From contig JAVTVJ010000547.1 of the NCBI GenBank assembly GCA_034509425.1, forward strand, positions 1 through 64,000: DNA of 64,000 bases, read 5' to 3'. Source of the DNA: Eopsaltria australis. Lineage: Eukaryota > Chordata > Aves > Passeriformes > Petroicidae. Shown piece by piece: positions 30,301 to 42,204 of this stretch (position 1 is its first letter; each line of letters starts with the position of its first letter). The notes beneath the pieces are model-generated. The model saw only the letters and a program-made list of their open reading frames with translations. It was not told where the DNA came from and ran no database searches. A program made the position numbers and the translations under genes.

Positions 30301-33299
30301 GTTTGAAATAGATGTACTTAATTTACTGAAGTAGGTAGAACAACAGCTGATGCCATTTAAAACGAGAGTGATTTTTTTTCTTTCTTTTTTTTCAGTCTGT
30401 CCACATGTGGACACCTTAAATTTGACTTCTAAATGCTCAGTTAAAAAAAAAAAAAAACAAAAGCCTGGTTTACAAGCTCAAGAATAGATTAAGTCCATCT
30501 CTACTAATAATCCTTAACACCTTCCTAATTTTAAACTTGATGAGAGTTTCATTAAAACCCAAGATTCTATGTAAATTTCTAAAGCTGGGTTCATGGGATA
30601 TATATGGATGAAATTAAACTGAATTAGCTTTATATGGATAAGAATTCATGCTGGGAAATAAATTTATCAGAAATATGCTGTGGTTTAAAAAATATGCTTA
30701 TAGCAGATTTAGTATTCTGAATAATGGCAGATATTTATCCTTCCAGAAGATGGCAATCTTTCTCTAGTCTTCTTTTCAGGAGCCTCTGCTGCTCACGTGT
30801 ATGCTGGGGGGAAGCAACACCCAAGTTTAGACTTCTATTCTTTCCCTTGAAATTCCTCCCCCCCGCCTCCTTTTTTTAACATTTTTATGACCACAAACTC
30901 TTTACCTTGACTCTGAAATGGGGTGTGGATCTGTCTCTTGGAGTTATCTGAGGCTGGGAATGCTTGAAATCACTGGGAAAAGAAAAAAAAGAGGAATCCT
31001 TGGAGGAGCTTAGCTTTTGCTTACCTTCTGCCCTGCATGAAACTATTCTTTCTAATACCTTTCACAATATTTTGTCAAGTATCACACTAAATTTCCCCAG
31101 ATTATTGCACACAACTCAAAGAACACCAACACCAGAGCATGTTTCCTGATGTTCAACAAACTCCCCTTAGCAAAATTATGGGGATTTTATCTGGTTTTGG
31201 TTGGGATTTTGGTTGGTTGGCTGGTTTTCTTTAATTTTCTATTTTAACCTTACCTCAATCTGACCTATTATAGACAGAAAAATCAAGTTGTATCTATCTG
31301 TCACTCTACTGTGCCTCCAGTTTTCTCCTCTTTGTATCTGATATTTCCAACCATAATTTGGCTTGGCTAGAGTTTTTGGATGTTTCTTTCTCTTTGAACT
31401 CAGCAGCAGCCAGTCCCTGGTGACTGGTTTAAAATTCACCCATTGAAGTGAATGCCCATAGCAGTTGATTTCCTGTGCAATCAGCCAAGCACTTGACTTA
31501 TAGAAACAAAACAAGGAAACAAAATGCAAAAACCCCCAAAATCTTTGCACAGCACCGCTACGGAGATCGTCAACTCTAAAAAAGCCTGGGCGTTGACAAG
31601 TGATGCATTTTTATCCTGGCTCTATCACCATCTACACCCTGGCTTTGGTATATCCTGCCCCAAAGTGACAAATTCAGCTCCCAGGGATGTCAGTGGAACA
31701 GAAGGTCAAGGAGACCTTGCCAGACAGGGCCCAAAAACTTGCAATATTTAACTGGTGGGTCTCAAGAGACACATGACTCCCCACAGCCCCCCATGCAGCA
31801 ATCCTCCAGGGATATCAGGGACCATTTGCTGTCCTGACATTGGCTCTACAGCTGACCTGAAGAGGAAAGGAGAGGAGGAAGGGTGGCTATTTACACCCAT
31901 AGAGTCGCTCTGTGAAAACTGGCTAAAGACAGGCTCATACTCACCCTTCATTCCACACATTTCTCGCACATGACACTTCCCACCGCTCTCATTTTTGCTG
32001 TTTTTACAGGAAGATCATTCCAAGCCGCAGTCCCCTCCCTTACTGCCACACAGAAAGCAGGATGTCTCCTGAGTGACAGTGTCATGGAGGGAGTCAGACT
32101 TCTCAAACCCAGTGACAGACTGCAAATGTCAGATTTCTCCCTGAGCTCTGAATAATTCCACTCAGATTGTAACCTTTATTTAGCTGTTTGCATGATGCAT
32201 TAACTCTTGCTCTGAAAATGACCTCACTAGGCATGTTTTTTTCTAGTCTAAGCACATTTAAAGGTGAATTCTGTTTTCAAAGATGATCAGCTTACATTGC
32301 TAGACACTAAGACTGTGGCAGAAATAAAGATTGAACTGGACTAAGTAAATGCATCTTAAGGATGGACAAACAAGTAACAAGTTGGTCAGTTTAGACCTAT
32401 TTTTTTTCCTTCTGCTTTTATTTTTTTCTCAAAACAAGTCTTAGTTGGCTGGATTTTTTTTCTAATCTTAATGGTTATCAGCCACTGAAAAACCACACAA
32501 AAAACAGACATGAAAAGGGAAAAAATCAGATGCAGCAACAAAGACTTTGAGGACTCACTAGAGATTCTAGGTGTCTCAATTTCTGGATAGGAAATATAAG
32601 ACCATATATTATCTATAAGGCTAGGGGGTTGCTTTTCACAGAGTGCTTAAACTCTAGGATGTATTCACCTGAGCACACAGGGGAAAAAATAGTATTTATG
32701 TAATTTAGCTAACCATATACTGTAAACAGACAAGAAAATAACAAATTTATACATAGAGCTATAAGGATATTAAAGAGGTGCCAGTCCAGAAAAGGGTCTG
32801 TACAAAACTCCAAGTAGATAAATGCTTACCTTATGCACTGCTCACTACTCCCATCTGCTCTTCTGAGGCGTCCAGTGAAATACTACAAGGCGATCATGAA
32901 CTCTCCCCCATGTCTTTCTTTCTGACTGAATATGTAGTAGCCAAGAAATTCTGTGAGATCTGACCAGATGCTTTGAAATGTACCAAGTCTGTCATTTTAT
33001 TGATGGTTTAGTTCTTTCTGAGCTTGCTAAATCATCACAGCACATTATATCAGCCGCTAGATTGGCAGGGTGTCCACTTCTGCAGAATGAGTCTTTGTAA
33101 TTTGGTAGTCACCTCTATGAAAATTGTTGCTACTTTTAAATCTACCACTGACAAGATCTCAGTCTGTTACTACACAGAATCACAAACACCCAGACTCAAT
33201 GACTACCACAGGCTAATGGAGTTTTTTATCAAGAGGAACCATTACAACAACATAGTCTCCTCTCAGAACCCAAAGAACTTTGTATAATAATTTCTAGTG

Positions 33300-33500
33300 A
33301 TACACAGAACTCCTACCAGAGCTATAGCACATATTTTATACGACTAACTGGTATTGACTGTGCAGCAGAATATGATGGAGAACCCATCACATCCTTAGAA
33401 AAGTTATTCCAATGATTAATTAACCTCACTCTTAACATTTTGCTCTTGTTCTGTAAAGTGTCTGCTTTAGTTTTCCAACCTGACCAGGCTGCTCCAACAC
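33300..33500. repeat. Ancient CR1/L3-like LINE fragment
   Basis: The segment CCTTAGAAAAGTTATTCCAA, then ATTAATTAACCTCACTCTTA, follows the pattern of very old amniote CR1 3' regions. Diverged, with approximate edges. Confidence 0.45.
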
Positions 33501-35317
33501 ACAAATAAATACCCAGTGAAGTGATTTCCTAAAAATGTTATTGTAAGAGTCACAAATCAATGTGTTTCATTAGAGGCACACAATGTGATCTAACCAGCTG
33601 GCTGGTGGCCCAAATTCCTAGTTCTGTACTTGGCTCTGACACGTAATTTTCCCCTCCCATTGGCCAAGTCATTAGTGGTGCGTTTACACTGCAGTCAAAG
33701 CAGTGGTAGTGATGGGGAGTAAACATTCAGTGCTTGTTTTAATTGGGTGTTGCTAGGAATTTAACTCCAGCAATATGGAGCACAAGGCAGGGCACAAACC
33801 TAAGTCCAGAAATGGAATAAACTGTGCTAAACTCCACATTGCCATGGCTGGATTGATATTCCCAAAATAGTCCTTGTTTCCATACACTGTAAAGTTGGGT
33901 CTTTGGAGTCATTCCCACAGATGCAAATCTACAGCACAGGGGATCCTTGTTGATATTGGAATCAGCACAAAGACAGCGGGAGGCATTCTGTATTGGCAAT
34001 GACAAAATTTAAGAATCTAAAATTAATCTGTGCAATGAGTACTTCACATAAGCAGGTGATCTTGGAGTCAAGGATATGTTCAATATGTTTTAAAGTGAAA
34101 AAAAAATGGAAACAACACAGTTAAACCAAATTGCACTTTGGTTTCACTCGTGGAAATTAGAAAGTCAAAGAATTGTTCTTTGATTCAATTTATCTTTTCC
34201 TCCATTTCACCATAGTGAATAAGCAGAATAAGCAGTTAGAGGAAGCCTCCAAAGGTTATCTAATCAATCCATCTGCATCACTATGACCTTAGCACCCTGA
34301 AGAACTTCAAGCCTACTGTTAATTTTTTTTTGCAAGGAGATACCAATCCATCCTGGAATAAAGTCCCTTGTAATATCTTTTTTTCCCCAACCAAATCACA
34401 ATAAAAACCAGAAAACTTTTCCATTTCTGATAAATGCCATGGTGTCTATTCCACATCTGATTTATTTATTCACATGGATTGTCCTCTCAAGGCCATTGGA
34501 GCTACATGGTTTATTAAAGTTCTACTCACATGCTAGTATTCGAGGAACCAGTGCCTCAAAGGAAACATCTAAGCTAACAGGAAAGGTTTGGAAATCTAAA
34601 AGAGTGAGTAAGACAGAGAGCTTTTTAAAGGCAAGGCGTGGGAGGTGTTTTCATTCTTTAGCTATTAAAAATTCCTTGCTTTGACAAGAAAAAAAAGGGG
34701 GAAGAGAAAACTGGGAGGAGAAGGATTAATGAATAAAGAGGCAGCATGGCAAGAGATACAGCAAGCATGGTGGCCAGAAGGCACAAGCAAGTTTCTCAGG
34801 CTGGGTTCCCTGACAGAGCAGGGGTGGTAGCAAGCACAGATCAGAGGAGTCAAGATCTAATATGCTGTCTAAAGAGAATAATGAGACCAGTTTTCCTTAC
34901 AATGCTGAGCAGAGGGGTTTTGTTACAGTGGGTGCTTTGAAAGCAATCATCCTAGATATTACAATTGCACCTTTTATCTTTCTGCATGCCCTGGTAATTA
35001 TCCAGAATTGAGGGCATCTCCTTTCTTCCTCAGATTTGGTGAGGATCTGGGATTCCTTTCCATTCTTTTATGGCATTTTGGAGCTCTGGCTTCACAGACA
35101 GTCCTGCTGTCAAGTCCAGTCTCCATGGCTCATGCCTCCCATGGCCTTGCATGCTGTGGTGGGCAGCACGCTGAAGCTGCCTGTGCAGCAGGGAGGAGAC
35201 AGGTCAGGACAGGGCAGCAGTGACACCAATTTGGAGGCCCAGTGGGAGCAGGCAATGCCAGGAGCAGATGGTGTCACTGCCATGGACATGGGGTGGATGC
35301 AGCACGTGTATACCGTG

Positions 35318-36032
35318 TGTAGTATATGTTGCAAAATAATTCGTGCTAAAACTTAAAATTACAGCATTTTACTGAAGTTGAGAGAAAGCACAAATACCAG
35401 AAGCAGGTGACCGTCAAAATTGTGCATTTCAAGGGATTTCTGTCTGAATAAGCCCTGGTGAGATGCATTCAATTTGCATTCCACAGATGAGCATTTTGTG
35501 GGATTTCCTCATCTGGCAGAGCTCCAGGATATGTCCACAGATAAGCATTTCGCGGGATTTCCTCATCTGGCAGAGCTCCAGGATATGTATTCTACATGTG
35601 TATAAACAAAGATATGGCTCCAGGATATGGATTCCATGTGTGCATGTACAATAAATAATATACATTGCCAGAAACTCATTCCAACAGCAAAAATCGACTA
35701 CTGATTTCAGGAACTGTCATCAGACATGGTGGAAAGACAGGAAAAAACTACACTGTTGTATTGAAAAGATAAAATTAACAAAGAATAAAAAAGGTGTATG
35801 TCGTGGTTTTAGTAAAAAGTGTAAAAAGTAAAAGGTGTAAAAAGACACCTCATGGAAACCACAGCGGGGAACTGGTGAGATTCGAACCAACAGGGTTTTG
35901 GATCCAGTTCACCCCAATGCCGATCGCCTGGCTCAGCATTGTTTTTTTGCTTCATGGCTCTTTTTCAAATTTTAGACTTTGATTTTTAATAAATTCTCTT
36001 TAATCATAAAATTGATTGGTTCATTTATAACA
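35318..36032 (+). repeat. 5' LTR of the 35-45 kb provirus
   Basis: TGTAGTATATG...TTATAACA, 715 bp. It is longer than the 3' LTR by two local expansions: a doubled block of about 55-60 bases (about 35480-35585, containing GGGATTTCCTCATCTGGCAG twice) and about 40 extra bases near 35800-35840 with repeated TAAAAAGTG units. Confidence 0.92.
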
Positions 36033-36036
36033 AACT

Positions 36037-36054
36037 TGGTGACCCTGACATGAT
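36037..36054 (+). promoter_or_regulatory. Primer-binding site, tRNA-Trp-like
   Basis: TGGTGACCCTGACATGAT differs at two positions from the tRNA-Trp site and begins four bases after the LTR end. Both changes are C-to-T or G-to-A, as expected from CpG decay. Confidence 0.75.
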
Positions 36055-36873
36055 CCAAATCTCGGTTCCGCGGTTTCCCCCTCTGATCAGGAGGCACCCC
36101 GCTAATTTAGCGGCCTGACAGCAGAGGAGAGCCAATGGAACCAGCTGGATTCCGAACAGCAAATTAAGATAAAAGCCACAAGCAAAAGGGGAAAGAGGAA
36201 CGAGCTCGGAGCTCCCAAAGACACTTAGAGGGGACGGCCTTCGGAACCACGGCGCATTTTTCATTCGTAAAATTCTACGTGCACGGAGATCCACACAGGA
36301 AAAGGGTCCGTAAGTACTGCGGGTTGAATGAGGGTGGCTGAGCGTGTGTATGAGGCATGATAATATCACGAAGCGAGAGCAGACCCCAAAAACCGCAGTT
36401 CCGTATTCCCGCGAGGGTCCCGGTCGGTCACGGGGGAAGCGAATCTGACGGGAAACTCATTACACACGTCAAATCCGAAACTCGGGAAAGTTCGGACTTC
36501 AGCCACAGGAAGGCTAGAGGGAAAGGGACGTCCTCAGGAACTCGAGAGACTGGTAAGCCCTCTGTGCCTAGGACCGGGAAGGTCCAGGGGAGAGAAAGCA
36601 GAAACGAGTAAAAAGGGAGCTTTTACCAGATCAAAACCAGGTGGGACGGACCTCCGCTGGTCACTGGAACGGTAATCCAAAAATTAACCGAACACGGTGT
36701 GTAAAAGCACCGTTGAGAGTGGGTTTGTAAAGGTGTAACTGAGCGAAACATGGCACAAACCCGGAGAGGAAAGCGAGTGTGTGTCCCTAATAAGTGCATT
36801 TCCGGTCTCCCGCGAGAGACCTGGTCCCAGAAGGAAAACGCGATTAAAGAGTCAGAGAGTAATACCTTGTAAA
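36055..36873 (+). other. Leader of the 35-45 kb provirus
   Basis: Untranslated region of about 800 bases between primer site and gag ATG, purine-rich towards gag. Open frames in it lack family motifs. It should contain splice-donor and packaging signals, not identifiable by eye. Confidence 0.6.
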
Positions 36874-37500
36874 ATGGGACAGAGGAAAAGCAAAACCCAG
36901 GGGGGGTCCCAGGAAAAAACCTTAGGAGAAAAAGAGAGTAATCTACCAGAAATTCCCCGGGATAGTCCGCAGGGAGTAATGCTGGAATACTGGGAAGAGT
37001 GCCCCTCAACAGAAAAAAACTGATGAAATTGGTGATTCAAATGTTGAATTACATCTTAACCAAAACACCAAACCTCTACCTCTTAAAGAGAGGAATTCCA
37101 GAACTTAAATTGAAATCCCTAATTAAAACTGAACTCTCCGAGGGACCCCAAAGTGGTCAAAGGAGAAATACGTTCACATTCCCCAGAAATTCGCTACCAT
37201 CACCAAATCTCCAGGAAAAGTATAAACATCTGAGGAGATTTTGTTTCACAGGGAAAAAAAATATTTAGATTCTGGACTGCGAGTATGCTACTATATTGAT
37301 AAGTACACACGGGCCAGGATGAGCAATGCAGTCGGCTAAAAATACCTCTGCTGCTGCAAAAATCAACTGTTTACAAATAAAACACAAACCTGCAGATGTA
37401 TGTATCTCAAACTCTGCAGAGATGATTCTTACCTTGCTAAAAAGAACTTCAAATGTGCTAAGATTGTTCAGTAGTGAAATGGGTAACAACTATCTGTTTT
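36874..37500 (+). pseudogene. gag: gag N-terminal remnant of the 35-45 kb provirus
   Basis: ATG at 36874 opens MGQRKSKTQGG, with Gly2 for myristoylation, then LPEIPRDSPQGVMLEYWEEC. The motif (I)P-DSP-G-(M)L-YW is common at the start of gammaretrovirus-like ERV Gag proteins. The frame stops at 37023, and a second frame continues to about 37268 without recognisable capsid motifs. From about 37500 to 38300 the sequence is a poorly readable mix, including a GC-rich block (37860-38100) that may be a gag spacer, and a G-rich tract near 37530-37552. Confidence 0.6.
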
Positions 37501-38266
37501 CAAATACCCATAGTTTGTTTTAGGTTGTTTGGGGGGTAGGGGGGGGTGGGAAAGCGACAATTCAAACCCTTCCTCTTGCAGAGAAAAAAACCAAACCCTA
37601 ACACTTCTTTACAGCAGAGAAAAACCCTAAGCTGGACATCCTCAAACCAGCTTCCCCACATTCCTGCATGTTAACAACTTGTAACGACTCTTATCTCTTT
37701 AGTGAGAGCAGAGAAAACCTTTAAAAATTTGTAACTAACACCAAAGTTTGAAATCTCTTTTAAATACTCCTACAGGAGCCACTTAATTTAGCCCATGTTT
37801 GGAACTTATGAGGAGTGGACCTGTCTAGCCCTAAATATTTATGTAAATAACAAAAAAATCCCCCGGGACCAAGCCAAGGCTGTGGGACAGCTGGGTCTCA
37901 GTGCCAGGCAGTGCCTGACGCCGCCAACCCCCGCGGACAGGGGCTGCAGTGGCTCCCTGGGCCCATGAAGGTGCGAGACACCCTGGCCCCAGCCCGTCCC
38001 TGGGGCACAGTCGGCTGTGCCCGCCCACTGAGCTGCACCGGCACCTGGGGCTATGCAGAGCTTGTAGTGCTGGGAGCACCGGGACCAAAAGGAAGGGGGC
38101 AACTACCAAGAATGAAACATTAGAAATTAATTGTTCAAGGTGTCGGGATCTGCTGTTATACCAGGAGCTCGACTGAAAAGTGTGTTTTCTAGTAAATACA
38201 GAAACTTCTCTATTTATGCCAAAGGAAGAACAATTGTTCAAATGTTCTTTGCATGAGTGAGAAAAA

Positions 38267-38269
38267 TGT

Positions 38270-38300
<31 letters not shown>
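38267..38300. repeat. (TG)n microsatellite
   Basis: About 16 TG units with one interruption (TGTATG). It sits inside the decayed pol/gag part of the provirus. Confidence 0.95.
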
Positions 38301-39449
38301 AATTTAAGTTTTACTGGCAGATAACAGTAACAAGGGGATGGCCGTGAGAGTTTGCTAAATGTGCAAGATGGGGTTGAAAAACATGAGTTTCTGATAATTC
38401 CTATTTCTGATTGTGGTTTGCTAGGAAGAAATTTAACATCTGGAGTTAAAAATACGAGTTGGTGTTGTGGGGGGGGGGGGTAATAGGAAAACTAACACTG
38501 TTGTGAATACTAGACTGAACCCCAAGGTGTGGGCAGTCCCAGGGAATATAGAAGTTAAAAGTGGGTCTTTTAAAACCATGTGTGTGTGTTCCCCTATAAC
38601 ACTCTAATCCTGCCAGTTATAGTGCAAGACCTGACAATAGTAAATGAAACTATTAAACCTAGGCACTCCCCAGTCCTAGATTCTTGTATCATCTTGAATC
38701 AGGTTCCCTCCTCACACTGGTGCTAAAGGATGCTTTCTAGAAATACCCTCTTACAGAACATTATAAATAGTATTTTGCCTTTGAGTAGAAACAAGAGGAA
38801 GAAAAAGTTAATTTACTCCATCCCTAGGAATGAAGTCCTTACAGTAGGTGAAAGACTTGCTCCTATTGAGAGAATGGGGTGAGGTAGTAGCTGAAACCAC
38901 TGTGATATTGTTCAGTTTTCTGAATAGTGGAAGAGTTGTGTTTGAACACTACAACAAGACAGGGACAAGCTCTGGGCTCTGATATACTGTGTGTGATAAA
39001 GAGAGTGAACACAAGGAGAGAAGAAAAACTGGGAAATGCAAATAGTACATAGAAAGATTGATTTTCTTTTAAAGATTTTTATTCACTAAGAAAAGAAATG
39101 GTTTTAAACTGTAGAAAAAAGAAGTCAAAAATATCTTTGATGGTTCAAAGAGTTGTAAAATAGTGGTTTCTTCTGTAAACTTAAAAATTTGAACACATCT
39201 TTCTCTGAGGGAATTATAAAAATTGTGGTAAATGAATTTGGAGATTTAATTCCTTTGTTTACATGAAGTTTTGCATAGAGCTGAAAAGCTCTGTTTGGAG
39301 GGGATCCAATCCTTTCTACTCTTTGTGTGTTTTATTGTGAAAAGCCAGAGTTGGCAGGGTTCAATCCTGAAGTCAACTCTGCTGCCGCCTTACAAGGATG
39401 GTACTGTCCCTATACAGGCCTAGAAATTTAAGAATACAGAGAATTTTAC
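38301..39449 (+). pseudogene. pol: pol remnant: end of protease and start of RT
   Basis: Readable pieces are HEFLIIPI and CGLLGRNL (about 38378-38435), the end of a gammaretroviral-type protease, and RLNPKVWAVPGNIEVK (about 38513-38560), the start of RT. Beyond about 38650 stops and indels dominate and no palm motif is visible. The segment is cut at 39449 by a reverse-oriented LTR. Confidence 0.55.
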
Positions 39450-39949
39450 TGTCGGTGGTGAGAGAAGCAAGACGTAGATCCAATGTGAATCATAAATCAA
39501 GCTCGTTTATTGTCAGACAGTGCACATACTTATACTTCTCTACGTGCTCAAAATATTATTTACTTACAGAAGTTTCACACGGGATCTTTCTCTAATCTAA
39601 TTAAAACACCAAACTGGTATCAGAAGGCAATAACATCAACAGTTTCTTCTGCCAAGTTAATCTCTAGACACCTGCAGCTTGTTTTCGGCTCTCATGTCTC
39701 CCTTTCCCACAGTTGTTTTGAGAATAACCTTGAGCAGAGGCCTAACTCTTGTCTATGGGGCCTGGATTGCTCACTTATACTTTATGTCTGTGCAGCCAGA
39801 GATGGCCATTTCCCAACATTTTACAAGTACCAATACCCCAGACAAAGAAGAGCTACAACAGTTTTTTAAATTGGTGAGGTACTGCAGACCATGGACTGGG
39901 GATTTTTCTGTTTTGACCAGACCTTGAACTGACTTTTTGGCCCACAACA
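39450..39949 (-). repeat. Reverse-oriented LTR inside the 35-45 kb provirus
   Basis: On the - strand it runs TGTTGTGGGCC...CCACCGACA and matches the LTR at 2441-2834 through a shared core (CTGCACAGACATAAAG, then CCTCTGCTCAAGGTTA and GACAATAAAC). The flanking bases (TTTAC and GTCCT) do not form a target duplication, so it may have arrived by recombination, or its flanks have been altered. Confidence 0.75.
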
Positions 39950-40149
39950 GTCCTAGTGTTGTGGTATAGACACCAGAGAGAAAACAAAACTTTAGAAAAT
40001 TGAAGAACAAATTATTTAATGCTCCACTCCTGGCTCTTCCAAATTCAGAAAAGAGATTTAGGTTGTGTGTAGAGGTGGAACAGAGCCACACTGGAAGAGT
40101 TTTAGTACAGGAACATGGGGGAACACGGTGACCTGTCGTTTATTTTTCT

Positions 40150-40690
40150 AAACTGTTAGACCCTGTGGACAGGGGCTGGCCTTATTGTCTGCAGAATTGT
40201 GCAGCCACAGCCCTAATGGTAACTGAGGCCGGAGAATTGACAATAACAGGGTGTTTGATTGTTCAAGTTTCACATCAGGGTGGGGCTTTGTTGACTGAGG
40301 GAACCTCTAGGTGGATGGCTAGCACTCAGTTATTGCAGTATGAATCTTGTTTGGTGGAACAGGAGGATTTGGGGCTGAGGAGTGGAGAAGGGTCTAACCC
40401 AGCCTCTTGTCTGAACGACCCTGGAGAGGGGGGATGGGAAGAAACCCATGGCTACCTTGGAGTGGTAAATCTCCAAGCACAGACCAGAGAGCATTTGCGA
40501 AACACTCCCTGGCCTGGGGGAGAAGATGTGTTTATTGATGAGTCTTCTGCAGTGATAGAGGGGAGGCTGCCACCCACATGGTCTGCTCAGACAGCTGAGC
40601 TGTGGGTGCGCTTGTGAGAGCCTGTGAATTATATCGAAACAAACTAATGAATGTTTTTACTGATTCTAAATATGCATATGGGTAATACAT
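40150..40690 (+). pseudogene. pol: pol remnant: RT connection region and first RNase H half
   Basis: The frame from 40165 carries RWMASTQLLQYESCL, NPASCLNDPGE and LRNTPW, all typical of the RT connection in gammaretroviruses, then DVFIDESSAVIEG, the first RNase H strand with its catalytic Asp. A short shift follows, after which SAQTAELW and VFTDSKYAYG (another catalytic Asp) are readable. The frame then breaks. Confidence 0.75.
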
Positions 40691-40925
40691 GCATTTAGAA
40701 AGAGAGGGATGAAGAAAAACAAAAGATTAAAGCAAAAATGCTAGGCACAGCTGTTAGGGATTATAAACAGTGGATTGAAAGATATAGTGAAAAGGTGAAG
40801 TTTCTATATGAGAAACTGATTACCGAAAAAAAAAATAAAATGGACAGAGCAAGACAAATTTTACAGAGGTAGTGGAGTTACAGACAAAGATCAAACAAAA
40901 CTTAGAAGAAGAGGAATTAAAAGAA
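40691..40925 (+). other. Unassigned insert between two RNase H segments
   Basis: An A-rich stretch encodes a lysine-rich helical piece (KIKAKMLGTAVRDYKQWIER). I cannot place it in a standard pol gene; it could be from another retroelement's gag or env. Confidence 0.35.
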
Positions 40926-41400
40926 CAGAGAGAAATGGTTTGTGGATGGATCAACAAAGGTTATAAAAGGGAAAAGAAAGTCAGGGTATACAATAGTAGA
41001 TGGGAAGTCAAGAAAAATTATAGAGTCGGGACCCCTAAGTGCTAGTTAGTCAGCACAGACTTGTGAGTTATATACAATTTTACAGGCACTTAAATGGCTA
41101 AAAGGGAAGAGAAGGACAATTTTTACTGATTCCAAATATGCTTTTGAGATAGTCCACACCTTTGGAAAAATTTGGGAAGAAAGAGATTTAATCAGCACTC
41201 GCAGACAAGAGTTGGTTCATGAAAAATTAATAAGACAAATCCTAGAGGTTATTGGAGGACCGGAAGGAATTTTGGTAGTACATGTTTAAGGACACCAAGT
41301 AGGGATAAAATTTCGAACTCAGGAAAATAATTTAACAGATAGAGAAGCTAAGAAAACAACATTATTGGTGATAATTATTCCAGAAATCAGAGGGGATAAG
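40926..41400 (+). pseudogene. pol: pol remnant: second, longer RNase H segment
   Basis: One frame, with two in-frame stops, reads WFVDGSTKVIKGKRKSGYTI, AQTCELYTILQALKWL, IFTDSKYAFEIVHTFGKIWE, RRQELVHEKLIRQILEV and NNLTDREAKK. This is nearly a whole RNase H domain, including the regions of the catalytic Asp residues. It repeats motifs already present at 40525-40688, so two RNase H segments lie in tandem. Confidence 0.75.
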
Positions 41401-41559
41401 ACCCAGGAATATCCCTCACGTCCCTCCTAAAAAGAAATTGAAGGATATGAAAAAATAGGAGGAAAGTGAAAAGAAGTGTTAAAAATGAGGTCTAGTCTTT
41501 TGTTAAAATTTAAAGGTTTAATAAAAGGTCAATAAAGGGACAAGGTATAGGGCAAAAGG

Positions 41560-41925
41560 TTACAACGTCTAGGTGACGTTGGGAACTCTTGGCACGGAGC
41601 CAAGAGCACATCTGACGTGCTGAAAATACTTTGTTTATATACATTTCTTATTGTATCAGCTTGTTACATATTCATAGATAAGTATACTTATTCAAACTTT
41701 TCTCTAAACTATTTTACATTTTCTAGGTACTCGTTAGAATGGCTCTTCTTTGGGTCTGCTTTTTTAGAGCATGCGCAGTTTTTTTGAGGTTTTTTTTGTC
41801 TATTGGTGTCTAGCAGATGGTTATTGTCGATAGGGATGTCTAGTTAGACGGTTATTTGTCGATAGGAGTATTTTGTTAGATGGTTCTTTGTTGATAGAGA
41901 TATCCTGGGATAGGAGCCTGTTACA
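41560..41925 (-). repeat. LTR-like fragment with tandem U3-type repeats
   Basis: On the - strand it starts near TGTAACAGGCTCC, has three diverged repeats of about 32-35 bases (41805-41905, each with GATGGTTATTGTCGATAG-like wording on the + strand), a TGTATATAAAC box and a hairpin CTCTTGGC...GCCAAGAG near the other end. It looks like a promoter-bearing LTR. No duplication of target sequence was found. Confidence 0.4.
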
Positions 41926-42204
41926 CCCATACTTATCTAACTAAGTTTGTGGTTTAGTTATTTTAAGTTAGGTATATTTAACACAGCTACATTAGCTACT
42001 ACATTTAAGCTAAGACAAAAAGCCATTAAAGCATTAAAAAAAAATGATTACATTTTTATAACAAAAGCAACTTTTACAATAACTAACACTATACACATAG
42101 CATTCATTATTTGCAAAAAGCTAACACTATAATATGCATTTATAACAAGAAGGTAAATGGAAATTACCTGATGGATAAGAATTATTATTTAAAGATTATA
42201 CCAG
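41926..42204. other. A/T-rich unassigned sequence
   Basis: Low-complexity AT-rich DNA between the LTR-like block and the LTR-B insertion; integrase would be expected here but no motif is readable. Confidence 0.4.

Larger units (their letters stand above)
26153..35312. other. Long non-coding stretch upstream of GSG1
   Basis: No coding exon or RNA gene was recognised. It probably includes the GSG1 promoter and 5' UTR just right of 26152, but no clear TATA box or CpG island is seen. Two possible old mobile elements (26880-27330 and 33300-33500) are listed separately. Poly(A)/poly(T) runs occur near 30362-30392 and 30440. Open frames here are short and show no family motif. Confidence 0.6.

Noticed and set aside
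37831..38241. 136-codon frame in a GC-rich block
   Set aside because: It lies in decayed provirus DNA where a gag spacer is expected, and no host-gene motif is visible.
39450..39949. Target duplication for the reverse-oriented LTR
   Set aside because: Flanks TTTAC and GTCCT do not match in any simple alignment, so I do not claim a clean insertion.
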